NCBI GenBank assembly: GCA_039619475.1
Contig: CM077115.1
Location: 223,867,291 to 223,931,290, forward strand
From: Icerya purchasi
Lineage: Eukaryota > Arthropoda > Insecta > Hemiptera > Monophlebidae
Length of the DNA stretch: 64,000 bases
Reading direction: 5' to 3'
Part shown: positions 43,691 through 56,375 of the stretch, one piece after another
Position numbering within the stretch: position 1 is the first letter of the stretch
How the letters are laid out: each line of letters begins with the position of its first letter
Notes under the pieces: generated by a model
Told to the model about the DNA's origin: nothing
What the model saw: only the letters and a program-made list of their open reading frames with translations
Databases searched by the model: none
Made by a program: the position numbers and the translations under genes

Positions 43691-46500
43691 ATTATTTTTA
43701 TTTCGGAAAAAACTATTCGAATTGTAAACTATTTAAGAAGGACGAAATTGTTAAAAACTGAATGCATCTGCACCGCATTAAAAGCGATTATTGCGCGACT
43801 ATACGGCGACATTTTACGAGACCTTTTGCGAACGGTGTTTTTGGAGTTTTTAATTATAAATGGAAAAAATGTCGTTAACAGCTGAGTAATAATAACGTGT
43901 GGCTTTCGGGACTATTACTTGAAATTCTGTACACCAGATTAACGATAATAAGACCCGATCAACACTAGCGTGTACAGGCAAGGAAACATTCCGGCATTAT
44001 TTAATCAGCAAATGGATATAGAACCACGACGACCCTATTCCTAATTTTACACCACCACACACAACCGGCGAATTTCTCGTATTTATGTCGGTTAGACGCC
44101 AACAATAAATCAAATCCCCCTCAAAAAAAAAAAAAACAAAAAAAACAATGAGATATTTTTTGAAAACAGACTTGTAAACAGATCTTCTTAAAACAAACAT
44201 GACAGTCGGCTAGAATGGAACCGAATTTTTTAATAACTAATCCCGGGAAATACTAACTATTCGATTTACTTTTATAAATTTGATGATGATGATGGTAATT
44301 CTAAGTGCAGAGCTGTTTTATATTATCGAGCTAAACTCCCGTCCTCTAAAATAAACCATGAACATCGCTCAAAGTTCTGCATAAGGCTTAATTTTATACA
44401 TGGCAAAACAAACAGAACTAGTTCGTCGAAAATGACACTGCAATTTTTTTTACAATTCCAAAAGCCGGTTTATAATAGCCTACACCAGACGACAAACTGC
44501 TCGAACGGAGGATGAATTATAATCGAACATCATCATTTTCTTCGAATGAGTCGACGAACAGCATTGCCTACTTAAGTAGGCAAAAACGTTGTGAAAAATT
44601 TTATCAACAATACACAGCCGTATTGAAAAAACTTTAAATGCAAACAAACTAGTTCTTCTTAATGTAATGGGCGATGAAACGTGTCGATGGAATTCATCAT
44701 TAAACTAATTGGCATACGTAGAGAATTATGAGGCGATGTAGGAGGGCAGAGTAACGTACTAAAAATTTTTCAAAACATACTCTGAACCGTTCAACTTTTC
44801 AGTTATGAAATTTCAAAGAATTTGTTATTTCAATTTTTAACCTTCTATAAACGTCCAAATTTATAAATTAAAATACATTTATTCAAAGGTATATAGGCAT
44901 ATAGAAAATAATCACTTTGTCCATATCAACATTTAAATCGTTAGTGTTCGAGTACTCGTTATTTATTCGTTTATTGACTTTCTAAACAGTCGACATTATG
45001 CGTCTCCGAAACCGATATACATATATAAATACTATTTACCGATTGATCATTAACATACACATTAATAATACATTACAAACATTAATCAAGTCATCTCTCG
45101 GACAAGGTAACGAATAAAATTATTTGCTCTAGATACCACAGTGCCCCAAACAATTGCAATTATTTTTCAGGATTATTAAAATAAGTTTACAAAATTATAT
45201 TTCACGCCGACAAATGCACATTTTTCTTTAAATTTCTACTTAACGAATTCGCCATGTTAAAATTTTTGATTTTAATGTACTAAAATTCAATTTAAAACAG
45301 CGACAAATTATAATGGCAGACAAAAACCTTCTGCAGACATACTTTACTGTCTTACGAATGATCATTTATAATTTTTACTTGGAAGATAGCGATACAAGTG
45401 AATTTTATTAAAATATTAAACGATCCTCCCTAAATAAACCAGAATAGTGAAAAAAAAACAATAAAGGAAAAACCCACTTAACGTTCAAAAAATTTCGAAT
45501 ATTTTTAAATCAATACGCTCATACGTGTTGATTGCGACGTTTCATCTTCTTCAATGTTCCACAATTCACATTAAAACTCTCAATTAACAATTTAAAAACA
45601 GATTAAACTTAACGCTTCGCGAAAGCTTTGTGAATTCCAGTTTCATCGGATTTAAAACATCGATATTTAAATGATTCAAGTACCGCATATATTCTATATT
45701 TAAAACTGTCTGACCTGTAAGAAAAAAAAGGAAAAAATGGCTAATCGCTTAAACGAACGTGAACCGTAACAGTAAGCCGACCACCGATGACAATGCCAGC
45801 GGAATCTTTTCAAAGCTAATTTATTGCTCTGATCAGTATTCCAGCAGGAAGGCCGTTTAGTAGAAACTGTACATCCTTCATAGCAAGCGGACCGACTAGA
45901 CTGGCGTAGAACGAAATAATTTTAACTAGATACTTCGCCATTACCGGCTAGACAAGCTCGTTGGAAATGTTAAATACCGAACACATAGCTTTTGCATTCC
46001 AATTCAAACCTCAACCGCCGGCAGCAAACTTTAATTACCGTCGTATACAACTAATATTTTCAACGATGCCTTTATAATACGAATTTTTCGAGTTTGTGTC
46101 GATGCTTTAATTGCATAAAATTTGTTTTCAAATATTGCAGAATTTTATACGCGGCGATAATATCGGTCAGCGCAACTGAATTTTCAGATTGTTTTATCGA
46201 GTGGAAAATATTCTTGTTTATTTTCAAGAAAAAACGACAATTTTCAGTATATCGATGCAATATTGTTTTTCTACAAAACTCGATACAGCACGAATAGACC
46301 TTTTAATATGATCATATAGTTTGTATTTTTTTAAATAACAAGATTCTTTACAATTCTCACAAGTTGGCAAACGACGTCACGGTTATTTTTGTCTCCGAAT
46401 AGCGTTATAACAAAAATTTAGCGTAACACCGAGAATTACACGAAAAACGTAAACAGAAAGACACGATTAAATTGGATTTCATGATCCACTACTATAAGTC
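42870..46500. other. Intergenic, no gene recognised
   Basis: Contains an (AT)n(GT)n microsatellite at 43657-43690. No exons or elements that I can support. Confidence 0.45.
43657..43690. repeat. (AT)n(TG)n microsatellite
   Basis: About seven AT units followed by about ten TG units. Confidence 0.9.
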
Positions 46501-46509
46501 GTCACTCAC

Positions 46510-46880
46510 CACTAAGTCTGAAGTTAAAAAAGCAAATATATATTTAACCTACATCGCACCGATACGGAAATACCGAATTGAGCTGTATGGCAGTGCTAGT
46601 AGATCAAACTTGTAGCGGATACAATGACAACAGTCTGAGATTTTGCGAAGGTTGACAACAGCCCCAAAGTACGTATCTAACGAGTGTCTTTGCACAATGA
46701 TCTATCTAAGGATACCCCATTCGTCGAAGAAACCCATAAAGAACAGTATGAAACATTTTTCAACAAATTATCACATCACTGTAACCCAAACATTAGAAAA
46801 AAAAGGTATAGAAGCACTCTGCCGCGAAATCCAGCCAGGAGGCTAAAAGGAAGCGATTCGAATTACCTAACTTCCCTTTT
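46510..46880 (+). mobile_element. Jockey-like LINE fragment, 5'-truncated
   Basis: Plus-strand readings in two frames: IAPIRKYRIELYGSASRSNL (46550-46610), then LRRLTTAPKYVSNE (46640-46690), then after a frame shift NDLSKDTPFVEETHKEQYET and FFNKLSHHCNP (46700-46790), then ARRLKGSD. These correspond to the C-terminal region of Jockey-clade reverse transcriptases (YGI.LWG.AS.SN, TAP.YVSN, DL.IP.V.EE, LS.H.NP, RRLKR). No poly(A) tail is visible at the end. Dead copy. Confidence 0.8.
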
Positions 46881-47399
46881 CATTAGACATAATAAATAAG
46901 AGAGAAATGAATCGTTACATGTCCAAGTCTTTCAATGGATAAATTGGGCTGTACTCTAGTTGTCCAAAATTGGTCTCTATAATATGTTACAAATACCGCT
47001 ATTTGTAGTATAAATACATACCGGTATAGGGTTTGAATGCGATCGCTGCGTATAATCGAAACTAAAGGCAATATAAAAAACTTCAAAGAACACATCATCA
47101 TATACACTTGCTTAATACAAATAGAAAAGGAAGATCAAATAATGACAGTATATTAGACCTAATTTTAATTCATTTGCGTTATGTTTTAAATGAGGGATGG
47201 CTATGAGTTTACCTTTTTCATATATGGCTGATAACATTAAATAAAAACAAGTTCAGTCAAGCATGAGATTTTATGCGCTGAGGATTCCGCATGAAAGTTA
47301 ACAATAACTTTTATATTTACATAATACGCTAAATTCAAAAAAAGGAATTTTACTTTTTCCGCTGCAAAGAGGAAGGGGAACGTAATTTTTTACGATTTT

Positions 47400-48000
47400 T
47401 TTAAATTATCGCCATCTCGAAAATTTCATTAAGAAAATGAAATACGTTTTCCTTTAGCCGACAAATAGCGATCTCTCAATCGATATTATTATCGTATGCT
47501 CGATAAAAAAAATTGTTTACAAAAATTTCGAGTATTACGCGCCCGCCGGGACCTAATATTGACGTTGGAAACCCGGATGCTCCGAACTAGAAAAATATAC
47601 GGGGACGTACATATATTCAACCTTGTTCGAAATTTTTAACTATAATACTCGCATCGTCAAGAAAGGAAAATACATCATTTTTCGCGCTTTTTTTTGAACT
47701 TTTCGTCAACTTCAAAAGTTTCGTTAAGGAAATTACTTATCGGTTCGTTCTCGTCAAATAGCCATCTTTCTAACAATAGATCACATGCCGCCCGGGGGGA
47801 AAAAGAAATATTTTTTCAAAAAATTTCGAACTTTCGGAGTCGCGAGGGGCTAATTTTAAATTCGGATACCTAGATGTTCCAAACCAGAGAAATATACGTG
47901 GATGCGCATACTTTCAACTTGGTTCAAAATTTTTAGCTTGAACACTCGTGTCCCAGAAAGAGATATCAATTCTCGCGCTTTTTCGAATTTTTCGTATTTT
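47400..48000. repeat. Tandem repeat, about 295-bp unit, array 2 (about 2 copies)
   Basis: AACCCGGATGCTCCGAACTA (about 47569) recurs as CCTAGATGTTCCAAACCAGA (about 47868), and CGCGCTTTTTTTTGAACTTTTCG (about 47676) recurs as CTCGCGCTTTTTCGAATTTTTCG (about 47972). The offset is about 295. The unit matches array 1 at 14.9-15.5 kb, including GACAAATAGCGATCT, TTTCGTTAAGGAAAT and AATACTCG blocks, in the same orientation. Confidence 0.8.
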
Positions 48001-48217
48001 GTCCGCCCAATTTAATAAATAGACTCCGTTTTTTAACGTATATTTTAATGACACTACAGATTGTAAGTAACAACATTCGCCGATACTTAACGATATACAT
48101 ATATGGGACCGCCACTGTGCCGGACAATTTCTGAGACACAAAGAATCATTCGAATCACAATGGTGAAAAGTTATTCGTAGTAATGATAAGACACGTAATA
48201 TTTTCGACTGACAAACT

Positions 48218-48540
48218 TTTTAATTCGCGCTATGCAGGTTTCAGGTTCGTTTTCTTTATTCGAATCTATATTTATCCGTAGTAATTAGCATTGATAATAT
48301 TTTAATTTTTCGAGTGGCTCTATATTAAAAATTATTTTCTTTTCCTACGTTTCCGCGATAAATAACATTAGTAATGTGTTAAGTTAATTGCGTTTGTTAC
48401 ATTACTAAACATTTCTCTAAAGACACACCTTTTTTTCATGTTATTTGATAAGAACTGAGAATCAGTGTTTACTCTGATGCTTATCGACATACTCACGTGG
48501 TGCCATCGTTGATCAGTACACTTTCGAATGACCGAAAAAT
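48218..48540 (+). repeat. Dispersed repeat family A, second long copy
   Basis: Aligns with 2046-2345 over about 300 bases on the same strand. It starts about 220 bases after the end of tandem array 2, whereas the family A copies at 1.7-2.3 kb are not next to array 1. Confidence 0.65.
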
Positions 48541-48544
48541 TATT

Positions 48545-50080
48545 AGAATCGGCTCACACGGGCAAAAATTATGCGTAAACAAATATATTATATAAAAAAA
48601 CGTACGCGACAAACATATTATAATCTTTTTTTTTAAAAATTCTCTTTTCAAAAACAAAAAAAAAAACAACAAAAAAAAACAACAAAAAAAACTTCGTTTA
48701 CGTTATACAATGCGTCCTTTTTAATCAAATGTAGTATACCACTCACATCTAGCAGTTCTGAAAAACTAAAGTTGCAAAATTGAACGTATCTTAATTATAA
48801 GTTCGGATGTAGTTTTACTATTTTCTATTAAATACCTATTTGATCGTATGTAATTTTCTTTAGAAGTTAAAGCGAATTTTTTCAAAAACGACTGAACGTT
48901 GGCGACTGAATTGGTGATAATTCATTAATTGTGTAAATCGAAAGAAATCGGTAACCCTGTCTGATCTTCTTCTTAGGCAGAATCACATCTATTAATGATA
49001 ACTTATTCCTTAGTGTTACGATCAATGCAGTCATAACGATACAATTTGGCATCTACCACTTTTAGCAGCGCAATTATAAATTGTTTCGTCATTGTTTTTT
49101 TGTAGCACTAGAACTAATTCGTTATCTCAAAAGGATGGAGTTGCAATGTTAAACGGTATATAAAACGCCAAAAATTTAGCAAGTAAATGCGTAGTCTTAT
49201 AGTTGTTGGGGAGGTGAATTTTGAATTATCGAGCACAGAAGTATTAGTTCAAATCTTGCTATGAGCGAAATTTTCAATTTTATAATTTCAAAGAATATTA
49301 TGTATTTTACATACCATATAATTTAAATCATTATTTCCTATATTTATAATCGATTTTACGTATGATACATAAAAAAACTTTACATTTTTTATCGATCTTA
49401 ACATTTTTAATGTAATCGGAGGATATAGCTAAATTTTAACTTAAAATCTATTGAAGTAGACTTATTTTACAAAAGTAAACACTCTCATAAAAATGCGTAA
49501 AGGTAAGAAAGGATTTTTGAAAAATAGTTAGCTTCAATTTTGGTGCAATTTTATACTTCAAGTTCGCAAGGGGACATTGAAAAATTAAACGCAACCGATT
49601 ACTAAATCAGATAATTTGTGTAAATATTAAAATGCGTAATTCTAAAAAACGTAGGTTCAAATGGATTAAAAATATTAAAAGGTTATTTGAAATTATTTTA
49701 CCATTTGATAATTTAAAATCAGTAATTCAAAACGTAAACAAAAATAAGTAACATTCAAACTTTTAAAATTATAAATATTACTCATAATAAAATTTTATAT
49801 ATAATAACCTATACAAGACATAACGATCGGAACAATTAAGTAGCCAAAAAAAACAAACCATGAAACCCCGTTAAACTCGTAAATTTTGGATCAATTTTAG
49901 CTTTTATAGTTGTACCGTTTTTTTTTCCTTTCTCTTCCTTTCTACAATCTGAGAAAATATTTTAATCAGTAGAAGTGATCTAGGCAAAATAGCATGAAAC
50001 AAATAACTTAATACGACTGGTCAATCCAATGATCCCACAATCTCCTTGCTCTATTAGATCTAAATATATTCACGTATTCA
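48545..50080. other. Intergenic, no gene recognised
   Basis: Very AT-rich. A tRNA-like B box (AGTTCAAATCT) occurs at about 49244 with a weak A-box-like segment 40 bases before it, too poor to call. Confidence 0.45.
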
Positions 50081-50790
50081 AAATATCACGCGGCCGCGGC
50101 CTTTTTAATCGACGAGTTGAGGGATCAGGTATATTTTGATCTGCGAGGTCAGTAACCAGCATGTTTGTATTAGCCACCAGCCTGTCAAAGAAAGCCTTGC
50201 ATCTCGATTTTACTACTTCAATAACAGAAGGAATGCGGAGATCTCTTCTTATCGGTGTATTCGATACAAACCACAGTGCACCGACTATCTTACCCAAGAT
50301 CTTAGACTTTAATGATTGAAGACGACGTATATGTGATTTTAAGCAGTTCCCCAAAGTTCGACACCACATGTCCAGCAGATCGACTTAATTAAGCCATAGT
50401 ACATATATTAGTGTGTTATTATCTAATGATAATCTGGATCGAGTATCCAACAACAGCGAGAGCATTCCATATCGCCTTCTTATTTTTCCAGTTTTTACGG
50501 TAATATGTCGACCCCACCTAAGGCGTTTATCTAGATATAAGCCTAAGTACCTTACATTACTTACCTGCGGGGTAATATTCCCATTCAGATACACTGGAGG
50601 TGCGATGCTTTTCCGTAATGTAAAGGTGATATTGCTGCTTTTCCTTTTGTTGACTTTTACCCTCCAGTCTGTCAACCATGATTCTAAACGGTTAAGTTGC
50701 TGCAAGTAATTTTCTGCTTTAGTCAAAACCAGAATCAGAAGCAATTATGCATGTATCATCAGCCACAGTGCACCGTACTAGTCAAACATG
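50073..50790 (-). mobile_element. Jockey-like LINE fragment with reverse transcriptase C-terminus
   Basis: Minus strand. ADDTCIIASDSGF (about 50770-50730) holds the catalytic ADD of the reverse transcriptase. Then AENYLQQLNRLESWLTDWRV, KVNKRKSSNITFTLRK, NVRYLGLYLDKRLRWGRH (about 50560-50505) and, after a stop near 50386, GALWFVSNTPIRRDLRIPSV (50280-50220) and a C-terminus ending RRLKRPRPRDILN. Block order and wording match Jockey/BS-type LINEs. It begins just upstream of the catalytic motif, so it is strongly 5'-truncated, with one stop and a small frame change. It is the best-preserved LINE in the window. Confidence 0.92.
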
Positions 50791-51111
50791 CTGAGTAAAC
50801 TATAAATTGTCGCCTTCTGAAGTAATACTTGTATTTCTTGAAATTATCGCTTAGTAGCAGTAATCGAATTATTATTAAAACAATAAACTCGACCATTCTA
50901 GCATGCCTGTCCGGCGTATACCTTACTAATGAAGATTTTATCCACTGTTGAAGAACCAGAAAAAAAAAAAAAAAAAAAAAAACCCGAACCCAACATCATA
51001 ATAGCTATAAAATAAAACGGTAATATAGTTTCCGTGTTATCGTATATATTTAAAATATTTTTTAAACTAAATGAAATATATTTCTTTTTTTTTTTTTATT
51101 AATCATCTATT

Positions 51112-51450
51112 TTGTCCCCTTCTCCTTTCTGCTCTCTTCACGCTTCTGAGCCTTCTTGTATTTGTGATTCAAATCACATCCTATTCGAATGTTTTGCACT
51201 CTCTAACGAACGCTCCTTTCTTTACGCCCAACTTCTAGTTTTGGGTCTTCCTACTCTCTTTAAAGCTACCTACATTCTTTCCTTCCCATTGCCTTCAGTT
51301 ATTCCATTGCTGCTGTCCTTTGTCTTTTCCATTTCTGATCGCCTGGCTATTTAGTTATAACTGTTAATTTTTCACGTTGTTGGGTCAAGGCCGCTGTCGC
51401 GCCCAGGGTAGAAAAAAATAAATAAAATAAAATTAAAATATAAATACAAA
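51112..51450 (+). mobile_element. LINE 3' end (zinc-knuckle C-terminus, 3' UTR and A-rich tail)
   Basis: SEPSCICDSNHILFECFALS (about 51145-51210) resembles the C.C....NHILFEC motif at the C-terminus of Jockey-clade LINE polymerases. The frame ends SISDRLAI at a TAG (51352-51354). A short 3' UTR containing GGCCGCTGTCGCGCC follows, then an AATAAATAAAATAAAA-type tail to about 51450. Strand is opposite to the neighbouring LINE at 50.1-50.8 kb, so the two are separate insertions. Confidence 0.7.
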
Positions 51451-51454
51451 TTTG

Positions 51455-54400
51455 CTTTTGATCTATGAAAATTACAAGGTGGTGCCATTTTATCGGAATG
51501 TAGACGAAATTAAAAGGATATATTTAGTTATAGTAAATTGGGGTCTAATATTAAAAGAGGATCTTGTTTTGACTAAATTATTAACCAAGCGGATTTTTTA
51601 AATGAAAATAAATACTATTTTAATTACCTTTAGAATGTTTATGATAATCAGTTTTTCAAAACTAAATCTTGCATTTTTTAATAGAATTTTTGTATCTTCG
51701 GGACAGTTATTATTGCATTGTTCAATGATTTAATTCGATTAAATACGTTTGTTGTAATTTCACTGTTTTTGCGGTATAATTTTAAAGTTCTCCAAACGTA
51801 CCTCATATTCACAAAAAAGCATTAAATTGATGAGTGCGATATGAATTCTACTAAACGAACACTGCGATTATTTCATTGAACGGTGCATAATTAAACTGTT
51901 CGCCTTTTTGGAATACATAAATAACAACAAAAATCCTTCTAAGAATAGATTATTAATATTACAGAAAAGAAAAATGTAAAATGCTACCGTCAACTTAATA
52001 TGATTTGAGAGGCTACGTAACATTTCAGTCAAAAAAATTTACGAATAAAACATATCAACTCTGAATAAGAACGAAAGTACGCAAAAAACTAATTTCTCCC
52101 GCGCAACTCCATTTAGAAATCTTGGCGGTAATCTCAAGACTCGGCATTGTTGATTTTTTTGTGTTGTCCGTTTTAAATGTAACATAGCTAGTTTCGCTCG
52201 GATGGCACCAATTTGCAGGTAAGAAATTAGCTGATTGTGTTTATACACCAATTACATTGAGGACATTTGTATTTTTTACTTTAAATAATATAAAAAAATG
52301 TAAAAAAGTTAATCCTCTTATAGTAACTTAAATTTTCACAAAATTTCCCATCTAAACCTTTTTAATTTTTTTTAAAAACGCGTTTACAGTTGCAAATACA
52401 AAAAGACAAAAATGGTAAATTTAGAATTTCTGTTCGAGTAAAAAAAATTTTTTTTTCAATGAATTGTACTACATTTTTAGCGAGTTCCGTAAATTTGGAA
52501 TAGTGAAAACTAGATATTGTTACTTCTTTGTTTTACAATCTTCTCAATTTAATAGAAATAAACCTGTTGATCAGTTTAGTTTATCGGCGAGTAAAATTAA
52601 ACCAAACAATTAGTTCAAATCGCATTGAAATATTACTTAATACGCTTATCAGGTTACCCTACGCAAATCTAAAAAGTAAATTATAAAAAAGAAAACAAAT
52701 GCAGAATATTTAAGGCGAAAAATAACTCTGTAAAATCAGAAATTGAGCACACCGCATTTTTGCAATAAATTACTAACATATATTATATTCATAATGAAGA
52801 TAAACTTAAATTTCACTGAAATCATGTTACGAAGTAATTACGTTTGGAAATTATTATACTTCTATTTATAAATCACTCCAAAACACGTCGCCAACGTTTT
52901 TTTAGTTTATTTGTGTAAATATACAATAATAGTTATTTCGGAAAAATATTAATTTTCCATTAAATTTGTTAGTAAAAATAAAAATATTTTTCTTTACCTT
53001 CGAAATATTACAGAACTTATTTTTTAATACGGTTTATTTTAAAATTATTATTTTATATCAAAAAATTACAAGAAAAATCAAAAGCGAATGATTATTCTCT
53101 ACCACTGATATCGTTGCTAAAAATATCGCAATAGAAAGAAAAAGAAATTAAAACATTTCATTTAAACATTATTAAAATATTGATTTCTACATTGAAAATA
53201 CAACAAATAATAAGAAAATATTACTGTGCATTAACCTATTGCATATTGCACCGTGAGGGGGAAAACATAAATTTAGAATTAAATTAAGCAGATATATTAC
53301 ACCTATATCGAAAACTAGACGATATGTAAGGATAATGAAAACATTTACCCACTGATTTTATTACATATCAAAGTTACTTAATCTTTTTGCTTTTGTTTTT
53401 TAGCTTAACATAAATTTCAAGTAGCTAATTTTACATCTGTGAAAGGTGCATGCAATTATCGCAATTTAAAATATCCCACTTACGTGTACATAATACCAAG
53501 GTTAGAATGGAAAATAAGAAATATTATACTGTGGCCATTATATATATGTACTAATCGAAAGAAGCGAGTAAAAATTATTATAAAAACGACTAGTTTAAAG
53601 CTTCTCATTATTGCTTCGCAGTCAAACAAGACGAGTGGAAAATTCTATTCAAGCATAGTGTTATGGAGGAAGAGTGACGATGCAACTTCAATCGATTCTA
53701 TTTAAAGCCGAAGCATCATAAATCAGCTTAAAACGTAAACTACCTACACTCTAGCTAACAACGCCACTACTAGTGATACATTAATTTTAATATTCACAAG
53801 CTTTCACATTTAAGTGCTTTATAAATTTTACGTCCCAAACGGTTTATAGGCATCACTCGACTGTTACATACTTTATACTTGAACGCTGACATGCAAATGC
53901 AAGGATAAAAAAGTCTGAAATAAGTCAGTAAGTTAGCCAATCTTGATTCATTGTAAACTCTTAATCACGCACACATATACATATATAAATCAACTGGCAA
54001 AAGCACATGTATAAAATGTTAGTTTTTATTCGTTATATCCGTACGCACATTCAAGCATAATCAACGCAAATGAGCAAGTTAATACTTCCTGGGGTTCACT
54101 AAAATAAATGCACATTCATACTCAGATAATAAATATGTACATTAGTTCGGCAAAAGTTGATAAACTAATTCATTGTACACCATTAGTGTAATAGATACGT
54201 AAATGGGCACATACAAAAAAATCAGAATTCAGCAGTCCTATACATATTTAGTAAATTGAGATAGCAGAACAACTATGTTTGACTTGTTATACATCGAACA
54301 GACTAACACAAATTTGGCATAGACACGCAATTTTTCTATAAATCTTTTAGACGTTTTATCCTGGGGACTACTGTTGTTTTATTTATGGTAACTTCTACTA

Positions 54401-55255
54401 GTCTCTCTGTTTACAATTAAATCACGTTCATTCGCTGACGACTTCAAAGAAAAAATGGAGTTGGTTTTATCTTTTTTTTTTGTCCTGCCTTGACTTATTT
54501 TAAATTTTTAAAATTTCCCCCCTTCTGTTTAATTTCCTATGCGGAATTTACCGAGATATTTTTCGCGCTGTTCTTTTTGTTTCCTTCTCTTTTTTATTCC
54601 ATTAGGTCTTCATGATCTCAGATTTTGAAAGAGTTCCGCAAGTTATTTCTTCTCTTTTTCCGACTATGTAAGACTATACACGCTCCCTCTTCCTGTTTTT
54701 ACTCAATTGAGAATGATCTACTATGAATTACCGAGCCTTTCCGACATTGAAGGCAATCAGTTTTAGTGGATTCGTTAGTTCGTTTCTCCACTTTTATTTG
54801 CAGAGTTCTCTCCTTTTAACATTTGTATTCAACCATTTCCTTTTCTCCTCATTTCTCCTTTCTAAGACGTTCCGCAATCTCGGCTATTTTCCGTCTTCGT
54901 TTTAATTACGGCCTTCTTCCTGCATCATTTTTCCAGTCTTTTATCTGTATCTACTTCATTTGTCCCCTTTTCACTCATTTTCTATTCCAGTAACATAATG
55001 TACAGACATCCTTGTTACATTTTTGAAAACAAAGCTTTTTAAATGTAAAACAGAGTTTAAGGGGTAACTTCAAATGAATATTAACAAATATCAAAAAAAA
55101 AAGCATGTTACAGCTATAATGGCTAGCGAAGCAATACTTTCCAACTATCATAGATAGAATAAATAATAAAGTCTTCGTGCTAAATTTTATTAACGTAGAA
55201 TTCATATCCGAACACTGTGTATATTTAGAGTATATTTATATAAGTCCAAAATTAT
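51455..55255. other. Intergenic, no gene recognised
   Basis: AT-rich. 54460-54970 is pyrimidine-rich on the plus strand and could be the untranslated part of an element, but no boundaries are visible. Confidence 0.45.
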
Positions 55256-55275
55256 ATTATAGATACTGAAAATTG

Positions 55276-55600
55276 CAAAAGATGTAACTTTTTAGACAAT
55301 ATTAGACACATATTAAACGAATGTAACCCCATAGTAATAAGATATTCGAATAATTTGTACGCTGAAACAGAATTAGTTACACATCTATTTAAAGGGTTTA
55401 AAGAATTCGTCGTGGAAGAAATTATATATTGTAAGAAAAATTCAATTAAAGAATAATATGAAAGAATTAAAACTAGTATTAAGCGTTATAAAAATATTAA
55501 TTTAATATGATTGCCAAATGGGATTACGGGAGACCAAAAACTTAATTGGATAGTGCCTGTAATGAATTGTGAATTAAATAAGCCTACCTAAAGTTTTTGG
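55276..55600 (+). mobile_element. LINE 3' end with CCHC-type zinc knuckle
   Basis: From 55276 the frame reads CKRCNFLDNIRHILNECNPI (C-X2-C-X7-H-X4-C), ELVTHLFKGFKEFVVEEII and stops at TAA (55457-55459). A Cys/His knuckle followed by a short helical tail and stop is the C-terminal signature of Jockey/I-like LINE polymerases. The following about 140 bases (GATTGCCAAATGGGATTACG, then GGATAGTGCC) look like its 3' UTR. Coding upstream of the knuckle is absent. Confidence 0.65.
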
Positions 55601-55609
55601 GATTAGGGG

Positions 55610-55900
55610 AGGGAGAACTCATTTTCTTTGTAACACTTGGCTGCAGAGCAATTGCCCTATTCCTTACTATTAAAATTTAGTATTTTTACTCCTTATAGTG
55701 TTCCGAATACTCCATCATTTCCTTCTACTTCTGTCATTTCTGCCTTTAAATTACTTTTATTCTCCATCTTCAAACGTTTAAGAATACAAAACTTTTTATT
55801 CTCGTCTTTTCAAATTCTTCGACTAATGTTCTTGTTGACGAACTCATTTAATAATAATAGTAATAACAATAATAAAAAGAACAAATTTTAAGTGAGGTTA
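55610..55900 (+). other. Pyrimidine-rich open frame ending in an (AAT)n tract
   Basis: An 84-codon frame (55637-55891), rich in Phe, Ser and Leu because the strand is T/C-rich, runs into AATAATAATAGTAATAACAAT. The arrangement could be a LINE 3' end with a simple-repeat tail, but I see no zinc-knuckle residues. Probably not a gene. Confidence 0.3.
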
Positions 55901-56375
55901 ATGAATTAAGAAATAAACTAGAATGGTCTTAAAATCCACCATTTAGACGTTAAAGAAATTAAAGGTAGCAAAGCGAACAAAATTATAATAAAATTAACCA
56001 AATAGATCACTGAAAATGAAAAAATGAACTAAATACAACTTTAGGTAATCTAAAATATCATAAAAAGTTGAATTAATAAAAATTCAAGTTAAAACCGATA
56101 TGGCAGTATGATCGTTATTCATTGAATAATGCTAGAAAAAAACAGTGTAACAGCAATATAAAATAAACAAAGTTTGTTAAATGTCAAAAAACGCGCCATG
56201 ATTAATAAGCTATTTAGCACCAGTGACGGGTTTTCTATAGAGTACGTAAAAGGAACGAGTAGCGAATATACTCCAGGCGGTTAATATTCGAATTTACTTT
56301 CAATAATTCTTTATAGACACAAATGTTCCGGGGTAAAACAGCACATGCGCAAAACTAATTAGTTTCGAACTGATA

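Noticed and set aside
49195..49265. tRNA-like B box (AGTTCAAATCT) with possible A box.
   Set aside because: A box too degenerate and no arm pairing; weaker than the 38808 candidate.
50413..50709. 98-codon plus-strand frame.
   Set aside because: Antisense shadow of the LINE reverse transcriptase.
55057..55075. TTAAGGGGTAACTTC resembling the left terminus of a TTAA-flanked element.
   Set aside because: No matching inverted terminus ending in CCCCTTAA was found downstream in the window.
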